This document shows positions 54,476-63,560 of a stretch of 64,000 nucleotides of DNA, piece after piece. Position 1 is the first letter of the stretch, and each line of letters opens with the position of its first letter. The notes below the pieces were generated by a model. The model saw nothing but the letters and a program-made list of their open reading frames with translations. It was not told where the DNA came from and made no database searches. The translations under genes and the position numbers were made by a program. The DNA is from Flavobacterium sp. 90 (GTDB taxonomy: Bacteria > Bacteroidota > Bacteroidia > Flavobacteriales > Flavobacteriaceae), in NCBI RefSeq assembly GCF_004339525.1, contig NZ_SMGE01000001.1, forward strand, positions 1,364,001 through 1,428,000. Direction: 5' to 3'.

Positions 54476-54510
54476 CAAATTTACCCCTGTAATATGAAGA
54501 CAAAATGAAG
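54476..54510 (-). promoter_or_regulatory. Promoter with tandem CTTCAT operator, small basic gene copy 3
   Basis: The -7 box TAAATTTG (54483-54476) is preceded after exactly 10 bases by two CTTCAT half-sites (54499-54494 and 54510-54505), again with an 11-bp period. The architecture is identical to that at 51693-51727 although the bases between differ. Confidence 0.7.
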
Positions 54511-54568
54511 AAAACCCCTCATCTAAATATTTTAACTTGACATTAACGATTCTGGAATTTTTCTACCA

Positions 54569-54750
54569 CGTAGAGACGCACAGCAGTGCGTCTTTTATAG
54601 AATACAAACAAATTAATTTAAAATCTCATTCTAATAAAATCCTTCTAAACCATAGACGCACTGCTGTGCGCCTCTACTGAAATGAACTTATATAACTTGT
54701 ATGGTAAAAAAAACATTCTAAACCATAGACGCACTGCTGTGCGCCTCTAC
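54569..54750. repeat. Three copies of a dispersed GACGCAC palindrome
   Basis: A short palindrome, GACGCAC-AGCA-GTGCGTC, occurs at 54575-54592. Close variants with CTGCTGTGCG-CCTCTAC follow at 54649-54677 and 54722-54750. The last two are direct repeats, including the preceding AAACCATA. The 420-bp gap between the small gene and polA contains little else. The palindromes look like short intergenic mobile repeats rather than terminators, because no T tract follows the last two. Confidence 0.7.
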
Positions 54751-54777
54751 ATATAGGATGAAAAACAATTCTCATTT

Positions 54778-54785
54778 TAAATTTG
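54778..54785 (+). promoter_or_regulatory. -7 box upstream of polA
   Basis: TAAATTTG fits TAnnTTTG, 71 bases before the ATG. No TTG is found at the proper distance upstream. Confidence 0.4.
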
Positions 54786-54855
54786 TGTTTATTTTTCAGA
54801 ACCGAATCGTTTTTAAAACCCAATTGATTATTTTTACAGACTAATATTTTTTTTT

Positions 54856-57696
54856 ATGTCAACTCAAAAACGTCTTTTTCTTCTCGATGCTTACGCTTTA
54901 ATATTTCGTGGTTATTATGCCTTCATAAAAAATCCGCGAATTAACTCTAAAGGAATGGATACATCAGCGATCATGGGATTCATGAATTCGCTTTTGGATG
55001 TTATTAAACGTGAAAAACCAGATCATTTGGCAGTAGCTTTTGATAAAGGCGGAAGTCAATTACGTAACGAGATATTCCCTGAATACAAAGCAAATCGTGA
55101 CGTTACGCCAGATGCAATAAAAATTGCGGTACCTTATATACAAGAACTTTTAAAAGCCATGCACATTCCAATTATTGAAGTATCAGGCTTTGAAGCCGAT
55201 GATTTGATTGGAACAATTGCGAAACAAGCTGAAAAAGAAAACTATAAAGTTTTTATGGTAACTCCTGATAAGGATTTTGCTCAGTTAGTTTCTGAGAATA
55301 TCTTTATGTACAAACCGGCTCGTATGGGTAACGGAATTGAAATCTGGGGTGTTCCTGAAGTCTTGGCAAAATTTGAAATCGATCGTCCGGAACAAGTAAT
55401 TGATTTTCTTGGAATGATGGGTGATGCTGCCGATAATATTCCTGGTCTTCCGGGAGTTGGTGAAGTAACTGCAAAAAAACTTCTTAAAGAATATGGCACT
55501 ATGGAAAACCTTTTGGCAAATACAGATAAGCTAAAAGGAAAAATGAAAGAGAATATTGAAGCTAACAAAGAGAAAGGATTACTTTCTAAAACATTAGCTA
55601 CTATTTTATTAGATTGTCCAGTTACCTTTAATGAAAGCGATTACGAATTAACACGTCCTGATATTGAGAAAACTGATGCTATTTTTAATGAATTAGAATT
55701 CAGAAGAATGGCAGAACAATTTGACAATCTTTTTAAAGCCGGAAGCGAAACAGCAAATACAGCTCAAGCTTCTGATGCAAAATTATACAAGAAACCACAA
55801 CCTAAAAATGAAGATCAATTTGACCTTTTTGGAGGTGGCTCAACAGAAGAAGATTCAGAAACTCCAAGAACTTCTTTTTATAATACTTTAGAAAATACTC
55901 CGCATTCTTACCAGGCAATTCAAGGCGATTTAGGAATAAAACTGCTTTTGCAGAATTTACAAAACCAAACTTCTGTTTGTTTTGATACTGAAACAACTGG
56001 TTTAGATGCTTTACACGCTGAATTAGTTGGAATGTCGTTTTCTTATGAAAAAGGAAAAGCATTTTATGTTCCGTTTCCGGAAAGTCAGGAAGAAGCTCAG
56101 ATTTTAGTCGATAAATTCAAACCGTTTTTTGAAAATGAAAATATCGAGAAAATCGGTCAGAATTTAAAATACGATTTAAAAATCCTTTCTAATTATGGTG
56201 TAATTGTAAAAGGAAAACTTTTTGACACTATGATTGCGCATTATCTAATTAATCCGGATATGCGTCATAATATGGATATTTTATCTGAAACCTATTTAAA
56301 ATACTCTCCAAAATCAATTGAAACATTAATTGGCAAAAAAGGAAAAAATCAAATCACAATGCGCGATGTTCCTCTTGAAGACATCAAGGAATACGCCGCA
56401 GAAGATGCTGATGTAACATTGCAATTAAAAGAAATTTTCACCACCGAATTAGACAAAACAGAAACCAAAAAGTTATTTGATGACATCGAAATTCCGTTAG
56501 TAAGTGTTTTGGCTGCAATGGAAACCGAAGGAATTCGTCTGGATGTTGACTTTCTAAAAGCGATGTCTAAAGAAATGGACGTTGAGATTAAATCTTTGGA
56601 ACAAAAAATATACGAGACTGCCGGTGAGAAATTCAACCTTGCTTCTCCAAAACAATTAGGTGATATTCTTTTTGATAAAATGAAAATTGGCGGAGCAAAA
56701 CAAAAGAAAACTAAAACCGGTCAATATGCAACTGGCGAAGAAGTTTTGACTTATTTAGCCAATGATAATCCAATTGTCAAAGAAATTCTGGATTGGCGCC
56801 AAATGGTGAAACTCCAAAGCACTTATATCTTGGCTTTGCCGGAACAAGTTGACAAGAAAACATTGCGTGTTCATACGGATTACATGCAAACTGTTGCCGC
56901 TACAGGACGTTTGAGTTCTAACAATCCAAACTTGCAAAATATTCCAATTCGTACCGAAAGAGGTCGTCAGATTCGTAAAGCCTTTGTTGCACGCGATGAA
57001 AACTATACTTTAATCTCTGCCGATTACTCACAAATCGAATTAAGAATTATTGCCGCTTTAAGCGGAGAAGAAAATATGATTGCCGCTTTCAAAAACGGAG
57101 AAGACATTCACAAAGCTACAGCTGCAAAAGTTTTTGATGTTCCTTTGGACGAAGTTTCACGCGAACAAAGAAGCAATGCCAAAACGGTAAACTTCGGTAT
57201 TATATATGGTGTTTCTGCTTTTGGTTTAAGCAATCAAACTTCGTTATCTCGTAGCGAAAGCGCTGCTTTGATCGAAGCTTATTACAAAACATATCCAAGA
57301 CTTAGATCTTATATTAATGAGCAAATTGAGTTTGCACGCGAAAAAGGATATGTACAAACAATTCTGGGTCGTCGTCGTTATTTAAAAGATATTAACTCGG
57401 CAAATGCTGTAGTTAGAAGTGCTGCTGAACGAAATGCTGTAAATGCGCCAATTCAGGGAAGTGCTGCCGATGTGATTAAAATCGCAATGATCAACATCCA
57501 CAAAAAATTAAAAGAAGAAAACTGGAAATCAAGAATGTTACTTCAGGTTCATGATGAGCTTGTGTTTGATGTGCATAACGACGAATTAGAAAAAATCCAG
57601 CCAATGATCAAACACGAAATGGAAAATGCTTTTACAATGGCAGTTCCTTTAGAAGTTGAACTTGGCTTGGGTAAAGATTGGTTAGCAGCGCATTAA
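54856..57696 (+). CDS. polA: DNA polymerase I
   Basis: This 946-aa enzyme fills repair gaps and removes Okazaki primers. The 5'-nuclease domain covers about 1-290 (FEADDLIGT, GDAADNIPGLPG). The 3'-5' exonuclease from about 370 is intact in its first motif (DTETTG), so proofreading is likely. The polymerase domain has motif A (SADYSQIELR, about 720), motif B (RSNAKTVNFGIIYG) and motif C (VHDEL, about 900). The length is standard. It begins a forward run with two small genes of unknown function. Confidence 0.98.
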   Translation: MSTQKRLFLLDAYALIFRGYYAFIKNPRINSKGMDTSAIMGFMNSLLDVIKREKPDHLAVAFDKGGSQLRNEIFPEYKANRDVTPDAIKIAVPYIQELLKAMHIPIIEVSGFEADDLIGTIAKQAEKENYKVFMVTPDKDFAQLVSENIFMYKPARMGNGIEIWGVPEVLAKFEIDRPEQVIDFLGMMGDAADNIPGLPGVGEVTAKKLLKEYGTMENLLANTDKLKGKMKENIEANKEKGLLSKTLATILLDCPVTFNESDYELTRPDIEKTDAIFNELEFRRMAEQFDNLFKAGSETANTAQASDAKLYKKPQPKNEDQFDLFGGGSTEEDSETPRTSFYNTLENTPHSYQAIQGDLGIKLLLQNLQNQTSVCFDTETTGLDALHAELVGMSFSYEKGKAFYVPFPESQEEAQILVDKFKPFFENENIEKIGQNLKYDLKILSNYGVIVKGKLFDTMIAHYLINPDMRHNMDILSETYLKYSPKSIETLIGKKGKNQITMRDVPLEDIKEYAAEDADVTLQLKEIFTTELDKTETKKLFDDIEIPLVSVLAAMETEGIRLDVDFLKAMSKEMDVEIKSLEQKIYETAGEKFNLASPKQLGDILFDKMKIGGAKQKKTKTGQYATGEEVLTYLANDNPIVKEILDWRQMVKLQSTYILALPEQVDKKTLRVHTDYMQTVAATGRLSSNNPNLQNIPIRTERGRQIRKAFVARDENYTLISADYSQIELRIIAALSGEENMIAAFKNGEDIHKATAAKVFDVPLDEVSREQRSNAKTVNFGIIYGVSAFGLSNQTSLSRSESAALIEAYYKTYPRLRSYINEQIEFAREKGYVQTILGRRRYLKDINSANAVVRSAAERNAVNAPIQGSAADVIKIAMINIHKKLKEENWKSRMLLQVHDELVFDVHNDELEKIQPMIKHEMENAFTMAVPLEVELGLGKDWLAAH

Positions 57697-57714
57697 TAAT
57701 TTTAAAATTTAAAA

Positions 57715-58230
57715 ATGACAAACTTTAATTTGCCGCACTTCGAACAAATCAATTCTCAAGAATTGAAAGAATATTATTTTGTTGAGATCAATTTAAACGG
57801 AAGAAAAATAAGTATCGATTTAAATTTTAAAAATAACATTATTGATCCAAGTGAAATTGAGACTATCAAAACCTTTCTGGAAAACATTGAAAAATTTGAC
57901 AAACAAAACAAATTTTATATTGAAAATGATTTAAAAGAAGAAGGAGATGGTGAAACATTGGAATATCTAAACTATTATTTTGAAGAGCTTGATCAAGATG
58001 AAATATCAAATATTATAAACACCAATGATTTAAGCACTTCAAAAGAAATACTACTTTTTAATGAATTAAAATTAAATAGAATCGGACTTTATCCTGATGA
58101 AAAATATGGTGCAGAATATTATGCTGCATTTGATTATTCTATAGATATTGATGGAAGACCTTGCGATCAACTTTTAGTAGTTAAAACAAATGAAAAAGGA
58201 GATTTAGACCATATTGCTTGGGAAAGTTAA
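57715..58230 (+). CDS. Uncharacterised acidic protein, DUF2004-like
   Basis: This 171-aa cytoplasmic protein has no signal or membrane segment and is rich in Asn, Asp, Glu and Lys. The pattern LPHFEQIN and LNGRKISIDLNF near the start resembles the DUF2004 family, named by eye only. The family has no known function; members are often found next to immunity or repair genes. It lies 18 bp after polA and 4 bp before the next gene, so it is likely in the same transcript. Confidence 0.65.
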   Translation: MTNFNLPHFEQINSQELKEYYFVEINLNGRKISIDLNFKNNIIDPSEIETIKTFLENIEKFDKQNKFYIENDLKEEGDGETLEYLNYYFEELDQDEISNIINTNDLSTSKEILLFNELKLNRIGLYPDEKYGAEYYAAFDYSIDIDGRPCDQLLVVKTNEKGDLDHIAWES

Positions 58231-58234
58231 AATC

Positions 58235-59350
58235 ATGAAAAAAATAATTGTATTCTTTTTTGTATTTCAATCATTAATTACATTTAGTCAGGAGACCTAT
58301 TATTTAGAAGGAAACCTGGCTAAAAGTAAAATATTCATGAAAATTGAAGTTTACAAATCCGATAATGAAACAAGTCTAAGCGCGACTTATTTTTATCAGA
58401 ATTCATTAAAGGACATTAAATTAGAAGGAAATTTAAAAAGTAATCTTTTCACTTTCTTTTTTAAACCGAACGATATAATTACCGAAAAGTTTTATCTGAA
58501 AAAATCTGCAAATAATAACTTTGAAGGATCTTGGTATAATACCAAAGGAACTCAATTTGCGGTACAGTTGCATCCCGTTGATTTCTCTAATTACAGAGCA
58601 AATTTGGATAGATACTATTATGATGAAAAATTAAATCGTGTAAAGTGTAATTTTTTAGAGTTTAAAAAGCAGAAAACAACCGTTTATAACAACAAAGAAT
58701 TTGTTTGGTATTCTGAGAAACATTGTGATTCAGAATTTTTCAGGATAGGAAATAACTTTTCAGAGAAAAACAAATCTGTTATAAATCCTATTTTGGAAAA
58801 AATTCACATTCAAAATACATTGGATCAATTAAATTGTTCATCTTCTTTTGAATACAGCGAAGGAAAAGGAATCGAAGGAAACGCAATTGTAAACTTTTTG
58901 AATTCAAATTTATTAGGTTTTGAAATTTCGAGTTCTTATTACTGCGGAGGCGCTCATCCTGATTTTGGAAGCAGCGGTTTTTTAATTGACTTAAATAACG
59001 GAAAAAGCTATAAAATTGACGATATATTAGCTTTTGATAAAAGTGCCACAACAGAAGAAGAAAGTGATTTCTCGAGTTATTCCACTTATAGAAGTACTTA
59101 CTTTGCTCCTAAATTACTTGCTGTGCTTAATTCAGAATTTCATTTCGAAAAACCAAAAAATGACGATGAAGATCCTTGCGATTATACCAATGAAGAATAT
59201 TGGGATTTTCCATCCTGGAATTATACCGAAAAAGGCATAGAATTCACACCAATCTTTTACAGAGCGGCAAGATCTTGTGAAGAATCTTTTTTGATTCCGT
59301 TTGAAAAATTAAAAAAGTACAAGAATCCAAAATTCCCTTACTCCTTATAA
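58235..59350 (+). CDS. Secreted DUF3298-like protein
   Basis: This 371-aa protein starts at MKKIIVFFFVFQ (ATG at 58235); a TTG at 58214 inside the previous gene is rejected. A signal peptide ends near TFSQ. The C-terminal third has SSSYYCGGAHPDFG and FLIDLNNGKSYKIDDIL, the pattern of the DUF3298 domain known from RsiV-type proteins. The N-terminal part is a beta-rich domain of unknown type. It is probably periplasmic or a surface protein. It ends the polA forward cluster. Confidence 0.75.
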   Translation: MKKIIVFFFVFQSLITFSQETYYLEGNLAKSKIFMKIEVYKSDNETSLSATYFYQNSLKDIKLEGNLKSNLFTFFFKPNDIITEKFYLKKSANNNFEGSWYNTKGTQFAVQLHPVDFSNYRANLDRYYYDEKLNRVKCNFLEFKKQKTTVYNNKEFVWYSEKHCDSEFFRIGNNFSEKNKSVINPILEKIHIQNTLDQLNCSSSFEYSEGKGIEGNAIVNFLNSNLLGFEISSSYYCGGAHPDFGSSGFLIDLNNGKSYKIDDILAFDKSATTEEESDFSSYSTYRSTYFAPKLLAVLNSEFHFEKPKNDDEDPCDYTNEEYWDFPSWNYTEKGIEFTPIFYRAARSCEESFLIPFEKLKKYKNPKFPYSL

Positions 59351-59354
59351 TAAT

Positions 59355-59391
59355 AAAAAAAATCCATCAGCCGCGGCTGATGGATTTTTTT
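59355..59391. terminator. Bidirectional terminator
   Basis: A perfect palindrome, ATCCATCAGCC-GC-GGCTGATGGAT, lies between A and T runs and between two convergent genes, so it serves both. Confidence 0.92.
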
Positions 59392-59398
59392 ATAACTC

Positions 59399-60424
59399 TT
59401 ATTTTTTTCTTGTCGATTCTCGTTCTTTCAATTTTGTTTTGATAACGATGGTTTCGTAATCAGAAGTTTCTTCTTCAGATTCTTCTAAACGTTTGATTAA
59501 TTGTTTAGCAGCTACTTCTCCAATTTCAATTCCGTGTTGACTTACAGTTGTTAAACTTGGTGACAAACGTCTTGAAGCTAAAATACCGTCGGCAAAACCT
59601 ATAATCGAAATATCTTCCGGAACTTTATATCCTTTTTTCAAACTTACGCGTAAAGCAGCAACTGAATCATTTTCGTCTAAAGCAAAAATCGCATCAATTT
59701 TATTGTCGAAAATTGCATCAATTTTAGCTTTCATATCATCTTCTGAATCGGTACGAAGGATAATTTTTTCGTTTACCGGAATATTGTTATCTGCCAAAGC
59801 TTTCAAATATCCATCGGCTCTTAATTTTCCAACGCTTAAATTATCTACAGAAGAAATCAAAGCAATATTTTTACATCCTAAATCAATTAAATGCTGTGTT
59901 GAATTTAAAGCAGAATCAAAATCATCTACCACAACTTTATCACATTCTACTTCATCAGCAATACGATCAAACATTACAATTGGAGTTCCATCGCTAATAA
60001 TAGCAGAGAAATGACTGTAATCCTGTAATTTTTGCGCTTCTTCTGAAACTGAAAGAATAAATCCGTCAATTGTTCCGTTGCTTAACATTTCAAGTGTGTG
60101 AATTTCTTTTTCCAGAGATTCATTAGAAATACACGTAATTACATTATATCCTTTTTTATCGGCTACTTTTTCGATACCACTAAAAACCTTAGCAAAAAAG
60201 GAGTTTAATATATTAGGTATAATTACACCAATTGTTTTCGTCTTACGATTCTTTAAATTAAGACCAATAACATTGGGTTTATAATTTTTGAGTTTGGCAT
60301 ACTCCTTAATCTTCACCTTCGTTTGCTCACTAATTTCCGGGCTATCGTTTAATGCCTTAGACACCGTCGATACAGAAACACCTAGTTCTTTCGCAATTTG
60401 CTTTAGAGTTGCTTTAGCTTTCAT
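59399..60424 (-). CDS. LacI/GalR-family transcriptional regulator
   Basis: This 341-aa repressor has an N-terminal helix-turn-helix (TLKQIAKELGVSVSTVSKAL at 5-24), the hinge helix, and a periplasmic-binding-like sugar domain (GVIIPNILNSFFAKV to the end). Such proteins usually control sugar-use genes. No such genes are adjacent, so the target is either distant or the ferritin-like pair across the divergent gap. A clean promoter lies upstream. Confidence 0.94.
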   Translation of the reverse strand: MKAKATLKQIAKELGVSVSTVSKALNDSPEISEQTKVKIKEYAKLKNYKPNVIGLNLKNRKTKTIGVIIPNILNSFFAKVFSGIEKVADKKGYNVITCISNESLEKEIHTLEMLSNGTIDGFILSVSEEAQKLQDYSHFSAIISDGTPIVMFDRIADEVECDKVVVDDFDSALNSTQHLIDLGCKNIALISSVDNLSVGKLRADGYLKALADNNIPVNEKIILRTDSEDDMKAKIDAIFDNKIDAIFALDENDSVAALRVSLKKGYKVPEDISIIGFADGILASRRLSPSLTTVSQHGIEIGEVAAKQLIKRLEESEEETSDYETIVIKTKLKERESTRKK

Positions 60425-60451
60425 TTAATAATAATTTTTATGTAATTAATA

Positions 60452-60483
60452 CAAATATAGTAGAATTACCTAAAATAAAACAA
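60452..60483 (-). promoter_or_regulatory. Promoter of the LacI-type gene
   Basis: On the minus strand TTG (60483-60481), a 21-nt spacer and TATATTTG (60459-60452) fit the Bacteroidota consensus, 27 bases before the ATG. Confidence 0.7.
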
Positions 60484-60935
60484 AAAACACCTACCAGTAT
60501 TTGAATTTATAAGGTCTTTTTAAAATATTGCGATTTCTACTTTATATAGTATTCTTTTAAATATTCATAAAAAAGGCTGAATTCGAAATTATATTATACA
60601 AAAGACCTCATATAACAATATTTATTTTAAAGAAATTACTTACCTTTATTGTTTCTGTTTAAAAAAAATAAAAAATTACCTACAATGGCTTAGACCTTAA
60701 TAATTAAGCTTTTTTTATTAAAAATACTTCTAACAAAATCTCCTAATCATCTTATTAATAGAATTTTACACCTTTATTTTAATTAATTATGAAGTAATTA
60801 CTTATCTTTAATTAAAAAAGCAAAAATAATCTTAAAAAAAAGCAAAAAACCAAAACCACTTCCTCTATAATCTCGTTTATATCTATTTACGGAATAATTA
60901 TAATTACTATTAATAACACTTTAAAGAATTAAATT
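60484..60935. other. Long AT-rich divergent control region
   Basis: The 452 bp are very AT-rich and without a gene. A loose motif of the form AATTACYTA occurs at about 60637, 60675 and 60792, which may be regulator sites. No TAnnTTTG promoter is clear for the ferritin-like genes; TATCTTTA near 60800 is the closest. Confidence 0.45.
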
Positions 60936-61685
60936 ATGAAAAACGAAGTTAAAATTCATGAAGTTGACCGCTCATTGAATAACAGAAGGAGCTTCTTAAA
61001 GCTCAGCGGCTTGGCATTAGCAGGCGCAGGTCTGGTAATAGCCGGTTGTAGCAACAATGATGATAATGACCCCGCACCAGAAGACACGTCATTACCAGGA
61101 GTTAGAAATGGTATTTTTGATTTAGGTTCTGGAGATTTTGGAGTATTAACTTATGCTTATGCTCTTGAACAACTAGAAGCCGACTTTTATACTAAAGTTG
61201 TAAACTCTTCAAACTTTAATAGCACTTTTAATGATATCGAACGTCAGGTTCTAACTGATTTGTATCATCATGAAGTAATTCACAGAGACTTTTTTAAAGC
61301 TGCCTTATCAGGAGCACTTCCAAATCCAAGCGCACAATTGCTACCTACACTAGCTTTTAATTATGGCGCTCTGAACTTTAATAGCCGTACTGATGTTCTT
61401 GCAACAGCAAAAGCTCTTGAAGATACTGGAGTTGCCGCTTATAACGGAGCTGGAAAATTGATTAAAAGTGCCGACTATTTACTATTAGCCGGAAAAATTG
61501 TTTCAGTTGAAGCAAGACACGCTTCAGCGATAAGAAGCTTAATTAATCCGAATTCAAGCGACTTTGCTGGTGATGATGTCATAAATACTTCTACAGGTTT
61601 AGATGTTGCGAAAGATCCTTCTAAAATTCTACCGATTGCCGGAGGTTTCATTACTACAAAATTCACTGCCAAATATTTACCTTAA
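60936..61685 (+). CDS. Ferritin-like protein, Tat-exported lipoprotein
   Basis: This 249-aa protein begins with a twin-arginine signal (NRRSFLKLSG) that ends in a lipobox (VIAGC, about residue 38), so it is exported folded and then anchored by lipid. The ferritin-like four-helix domain (PF13668 type) has the helices AYALEQLEADFY, LYHHEVIHRDFF, AKALEDTGVAAY and VSVEARHASAI, with the Glu and ExxH residues expected of a di-iron site. Tat export fits a metal cofactor loaded in the cytoplasm. Its paralog follows 26 bp downstream. Confidence 0.88.
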   Translation: MKNEVKIHEVDRSLNNRRSFLKLSGLALAGAGLVIAGCSNNDDNDPAPEDTSLPGVRNGIFDLGSGDFGVLTYAYALEQLEADFYTKVVNSSNFNSTFNDIERQVLTDLYHHEVIHRDFFKAALSGALPNPSAQLLPTLAFNYGALNFNSRTDVLATAKALEDTGVAAYNGAGKLIKSADYLLLAGKIVSVEARHASAIRSLINPNSSDFAGDDVINTSTGLDVAKDPSKILPIAGGFITTKFTAKYLP

Positions 61686-61711
61686 TCTTAACTAGCTAAA
61701 ACTTAGAAATT

Positions 61712-62524
61712 ATGAATATTTTAAAATTTATAGAAACATTTACTGATGATAGCTTAATGAGAAGCACTGGATCAAGAAGAGACAGTTTTAATCAGTTTGG
61801 AAATATTGGAAAAACATTGGCAATCGCAGCGATTCCTTTTGGATTATCAACTTTCGCAAATAAAGCATTAGCAAAAGATATTACTGCAACACCGGCTACT
61901 CCAATTGGAGCTTTGCAATTTGCTTTAACTTTAGAATACCTTGAAAACGAATTTTATGCCATGGCATTAGATTCAGGAGTAATTCCTGCATCAGAAAATG
62001 GAGGACGAGATTTAAAAGTTTTTCAACAAATAGCTGCACACGAATCTGATCACGTTAAATTTTTAATCGCAGGTTTGGGCGGAACTATGAGTGCTAACTT
62101 TGTTGCAAAACCAACATTTGACTTTACTGTTGGCGGCGCATTTGATCCTTTTGGAGACTATCCAACCTTTCTGGCATTGGCGCAAGCCTTTGAAGATACA
62201 GGTGTAAGAGCATACAAAGGTCAGGCTGCAAATTTAATTTCTGCACCGGACTTATTAACTGCTGCATTACAAATTCATTCTGTAGAAGCACGTCATGCAT
62301 CTGAAGTTCGACGCTTACGCGGATTAAAAGGATGGATCTCTAATGACGAAAGAGGCGCAGGAATGCCAACTGCAACGCAAGCTGTTTATAATGGTGAAGG
62401 AGTTACTGTTCAGGCAGGATTTAACACCGCAGCCTCATTTGGAGCTGCAGCAGGATCAGAAGCTTATGATGAGCCACTTACAACACAACAAGTTGTAGAT
62501 ATTGCAAATTTATTTATTGTTTAA
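61712..62524 (+). CDS. Ferritin-like protein, paralog
   Basis: This 270-aa protein has the same ferritin-like helices (ALTLEYLENEFYAM, AAHESDHVKFL, LAQAFEDTGVRAY, HSVEARHASEVR). The N-terminus has GSRRDSFNQFG and a hydrophobic stretch ending in ANKALAKD, which is a likely Tat signal but without a lipobox Cys. The pair would then contain one anchored and one soluble subunit. It is in an operon with the preceding gene and ends at a strong terminator. Confidence 0.87.
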   Translation: MNILKFIETFTDDSLMRSTGSRRDSFNQFGNIGKTLAIAAIPFGLSTFANKALAKDITATPATPIGALQFALTLEYLENEFYAMALDSGVIPASENGGRDLKVFQQIAAHESDHVKFLIAGLGGTMSANFVAKPTFDFTVGGAFDPFGDYPTFLALAQAFEDTGVRAYKGQAANLISAPDLLTAALQIHSVEARHASEVRRLRGLKGWISNDERGAGMPTATQAVYNGEGVTVQAGFNTAASFGAAAGSEAYDEPLTTQQVVDIANLFIV

Positions 62525-62546
62525 GTAAAAACAATTTTAAATATTG

Positions 62547-62584
62547 AACCACCTTCGCGTTATTGTGAAGGTGGTTTTTTTTTA
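62547..62584 (+). terminator. Terminator after the ferritin-like genes
   Basis: AACCACCTTC (62547-62556) pairs with GAAGGTGGTT (62567-62576) and is followed by a long T run. Confidence 0.92.
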
Positions 62585-62645
62585 TTGTTTTAAATATAAA
62601 ACTGACCCCTTGATTTTCAGCATATAAAATATTCTTTTCAGGTAT

Positions 62646-62675
62646 TTGGTTTTAAAATAATTAATTGTACTTTTG
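62646..62675 (+). promoter_or_regulatory. Promoter of rplM-rpsI
   Basis: TTG (62646-62648), a 19-nt spacer and TACTTTTG (62668-62675) make a canonical Bacteroidota promoter. The transcript would start near 62680. Confidence 0.78.
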
Positions 62676-62695
62676 CATCCCCTTTATTGGGGATG
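62676..62695 (+). promoter_or_regulatory. Hairpin at the start of the rplM leader
   Basis: CATCCCC and GGGGATG form a perfect 7-bp stem around TTTATT. It lies directly at the expected transcript start and 23 bases before the rplM ATG. It could stabilise the mRNA or serve as a ribosomal-protein binding site. Confidence 0.5.
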
Positions 62696-62718
62696 GAATG
62701 TTTAATTAAAATAATATT

Positions 62719-63174
62719 ATGGACGCATTAAGCTACAAGACAATTTCAGCTAGCAAAGCCACTGTAACAAAAGAGTGGATTGTTGTTGATGCAGAAGGTC
62801 ATAACTTAGGTCGTCTTGCTTCAAAGGTTGCGATGATCTTAAGAGGTAAGTACAAGCCAAGTTACACACCACACGTTGACTGTGGAGATAACGTAATTGT
62901 TATCAACTCAGAAAAAATTAACCTTACAGGTACAAAAATGAATGACAAAATTTACATGCGTCATACAGGTTACCCAGGAGGACAAAGAACTTTAACTGCT
63001 AAAGTATTGCAATCTAAAAACCCTGCATTATTAGTAGAGAAAGCTGTAAAAGGAATGTTACCTAAAAATAAATTAGGAGCTGAACTTTTTAGAAATCTAA
63101 ATGTTGTTGTAGGTGCTGAGCATACTCACGGAGCTCAAAAACCTAGAACTGTTAACCTAAACGATCTTAAGTAA
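62719..63174 (+). CDS. rplM: 50S ribosomal protein L13
   Basis: This is a 151-aa early-assembly protein of the large subunit. Conserved parts are WIVVDAEGHNLGRLAS, GKYKPSYTPHVDCGD and MRHTGYPGG. The length is normal. The last base of its TAA stop is the first base of the rpsI ATG, so the two are translationally coupled. Confidence 0.98.
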   Translation: MDALSYKTISASKATVTKEWIVVDAEGHNLGRLASKVAMILRGKYKPSYTPHVDCGDNVIVINSEKINLTGTKMNDKIYMRHTGYPGGQRTLTAKVLQSKNPALLVEKAVKGMLPKNKLGAELFRNLNVVVGAEHTHGAQKPRTVNLNDLK

Positions 63175-63560
63175 TGGGAGTTATTCACAAAATCGGTAGA
63201 AGAAAAACCGCTGTTGCACGTGTATATGTTTCTGAAGGAACAGGTAAAATCACTGTAAACAAAAAAGAATTCGCAACTTACTTTCCAACTGCAACTTTAC
63301 AATACAAAGTTTTACAACCATTATCTATGACAGAAAATGCTGGTAACTTTGATGTAAAAGTAAACGTTTACGGAGGTGGTTCAACTGGACAAGCAGAAGC
63401 CGTAAGAATGGCATTAGCACGTGTAATGTGTGAAGTGAACATCGAAAACAGAGCTATCTTAAAACCAGAAGGTTTATTAACAAGAGATCCAAGAATGGTT
63501 GAACGTAAGAAATTCGGTCAGAAGAAAGCTCGTAAGAGATTCCAATTCTCTAAACGTTAA
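63174..63560 (+). CDS. rpsI: 30S ribosomal protein S9
   Basis: This is a 128-aa small-subunit protein whose basic C-terminal tail (KARKRFQFSKR) reaches the P site tRNA. GRRKTAVARVY and GGGSTGQAEAVRMALARV are family signatures. It overlaps rplM by one base (TAATG). Confidence 0.98.
   Translation: MGVIHKIGRRKTAVARVYVSEGTGKITVNKKEFATYFPTATLQYKVLQPLSMTENAGNFDVKVNVYGGGSTGQAEAVRMALARVMCEVNIENRAILKPEGLLTRDPRMVERKKFGQKKARKRFQFSKR

Noticed and set aside
60936..62524. Bacterioferritin or Dps mini-ferritin
   Set aside because: Export signals and the helix motifs differ from both; the proteins fit the PF13668 ferritin-like group.
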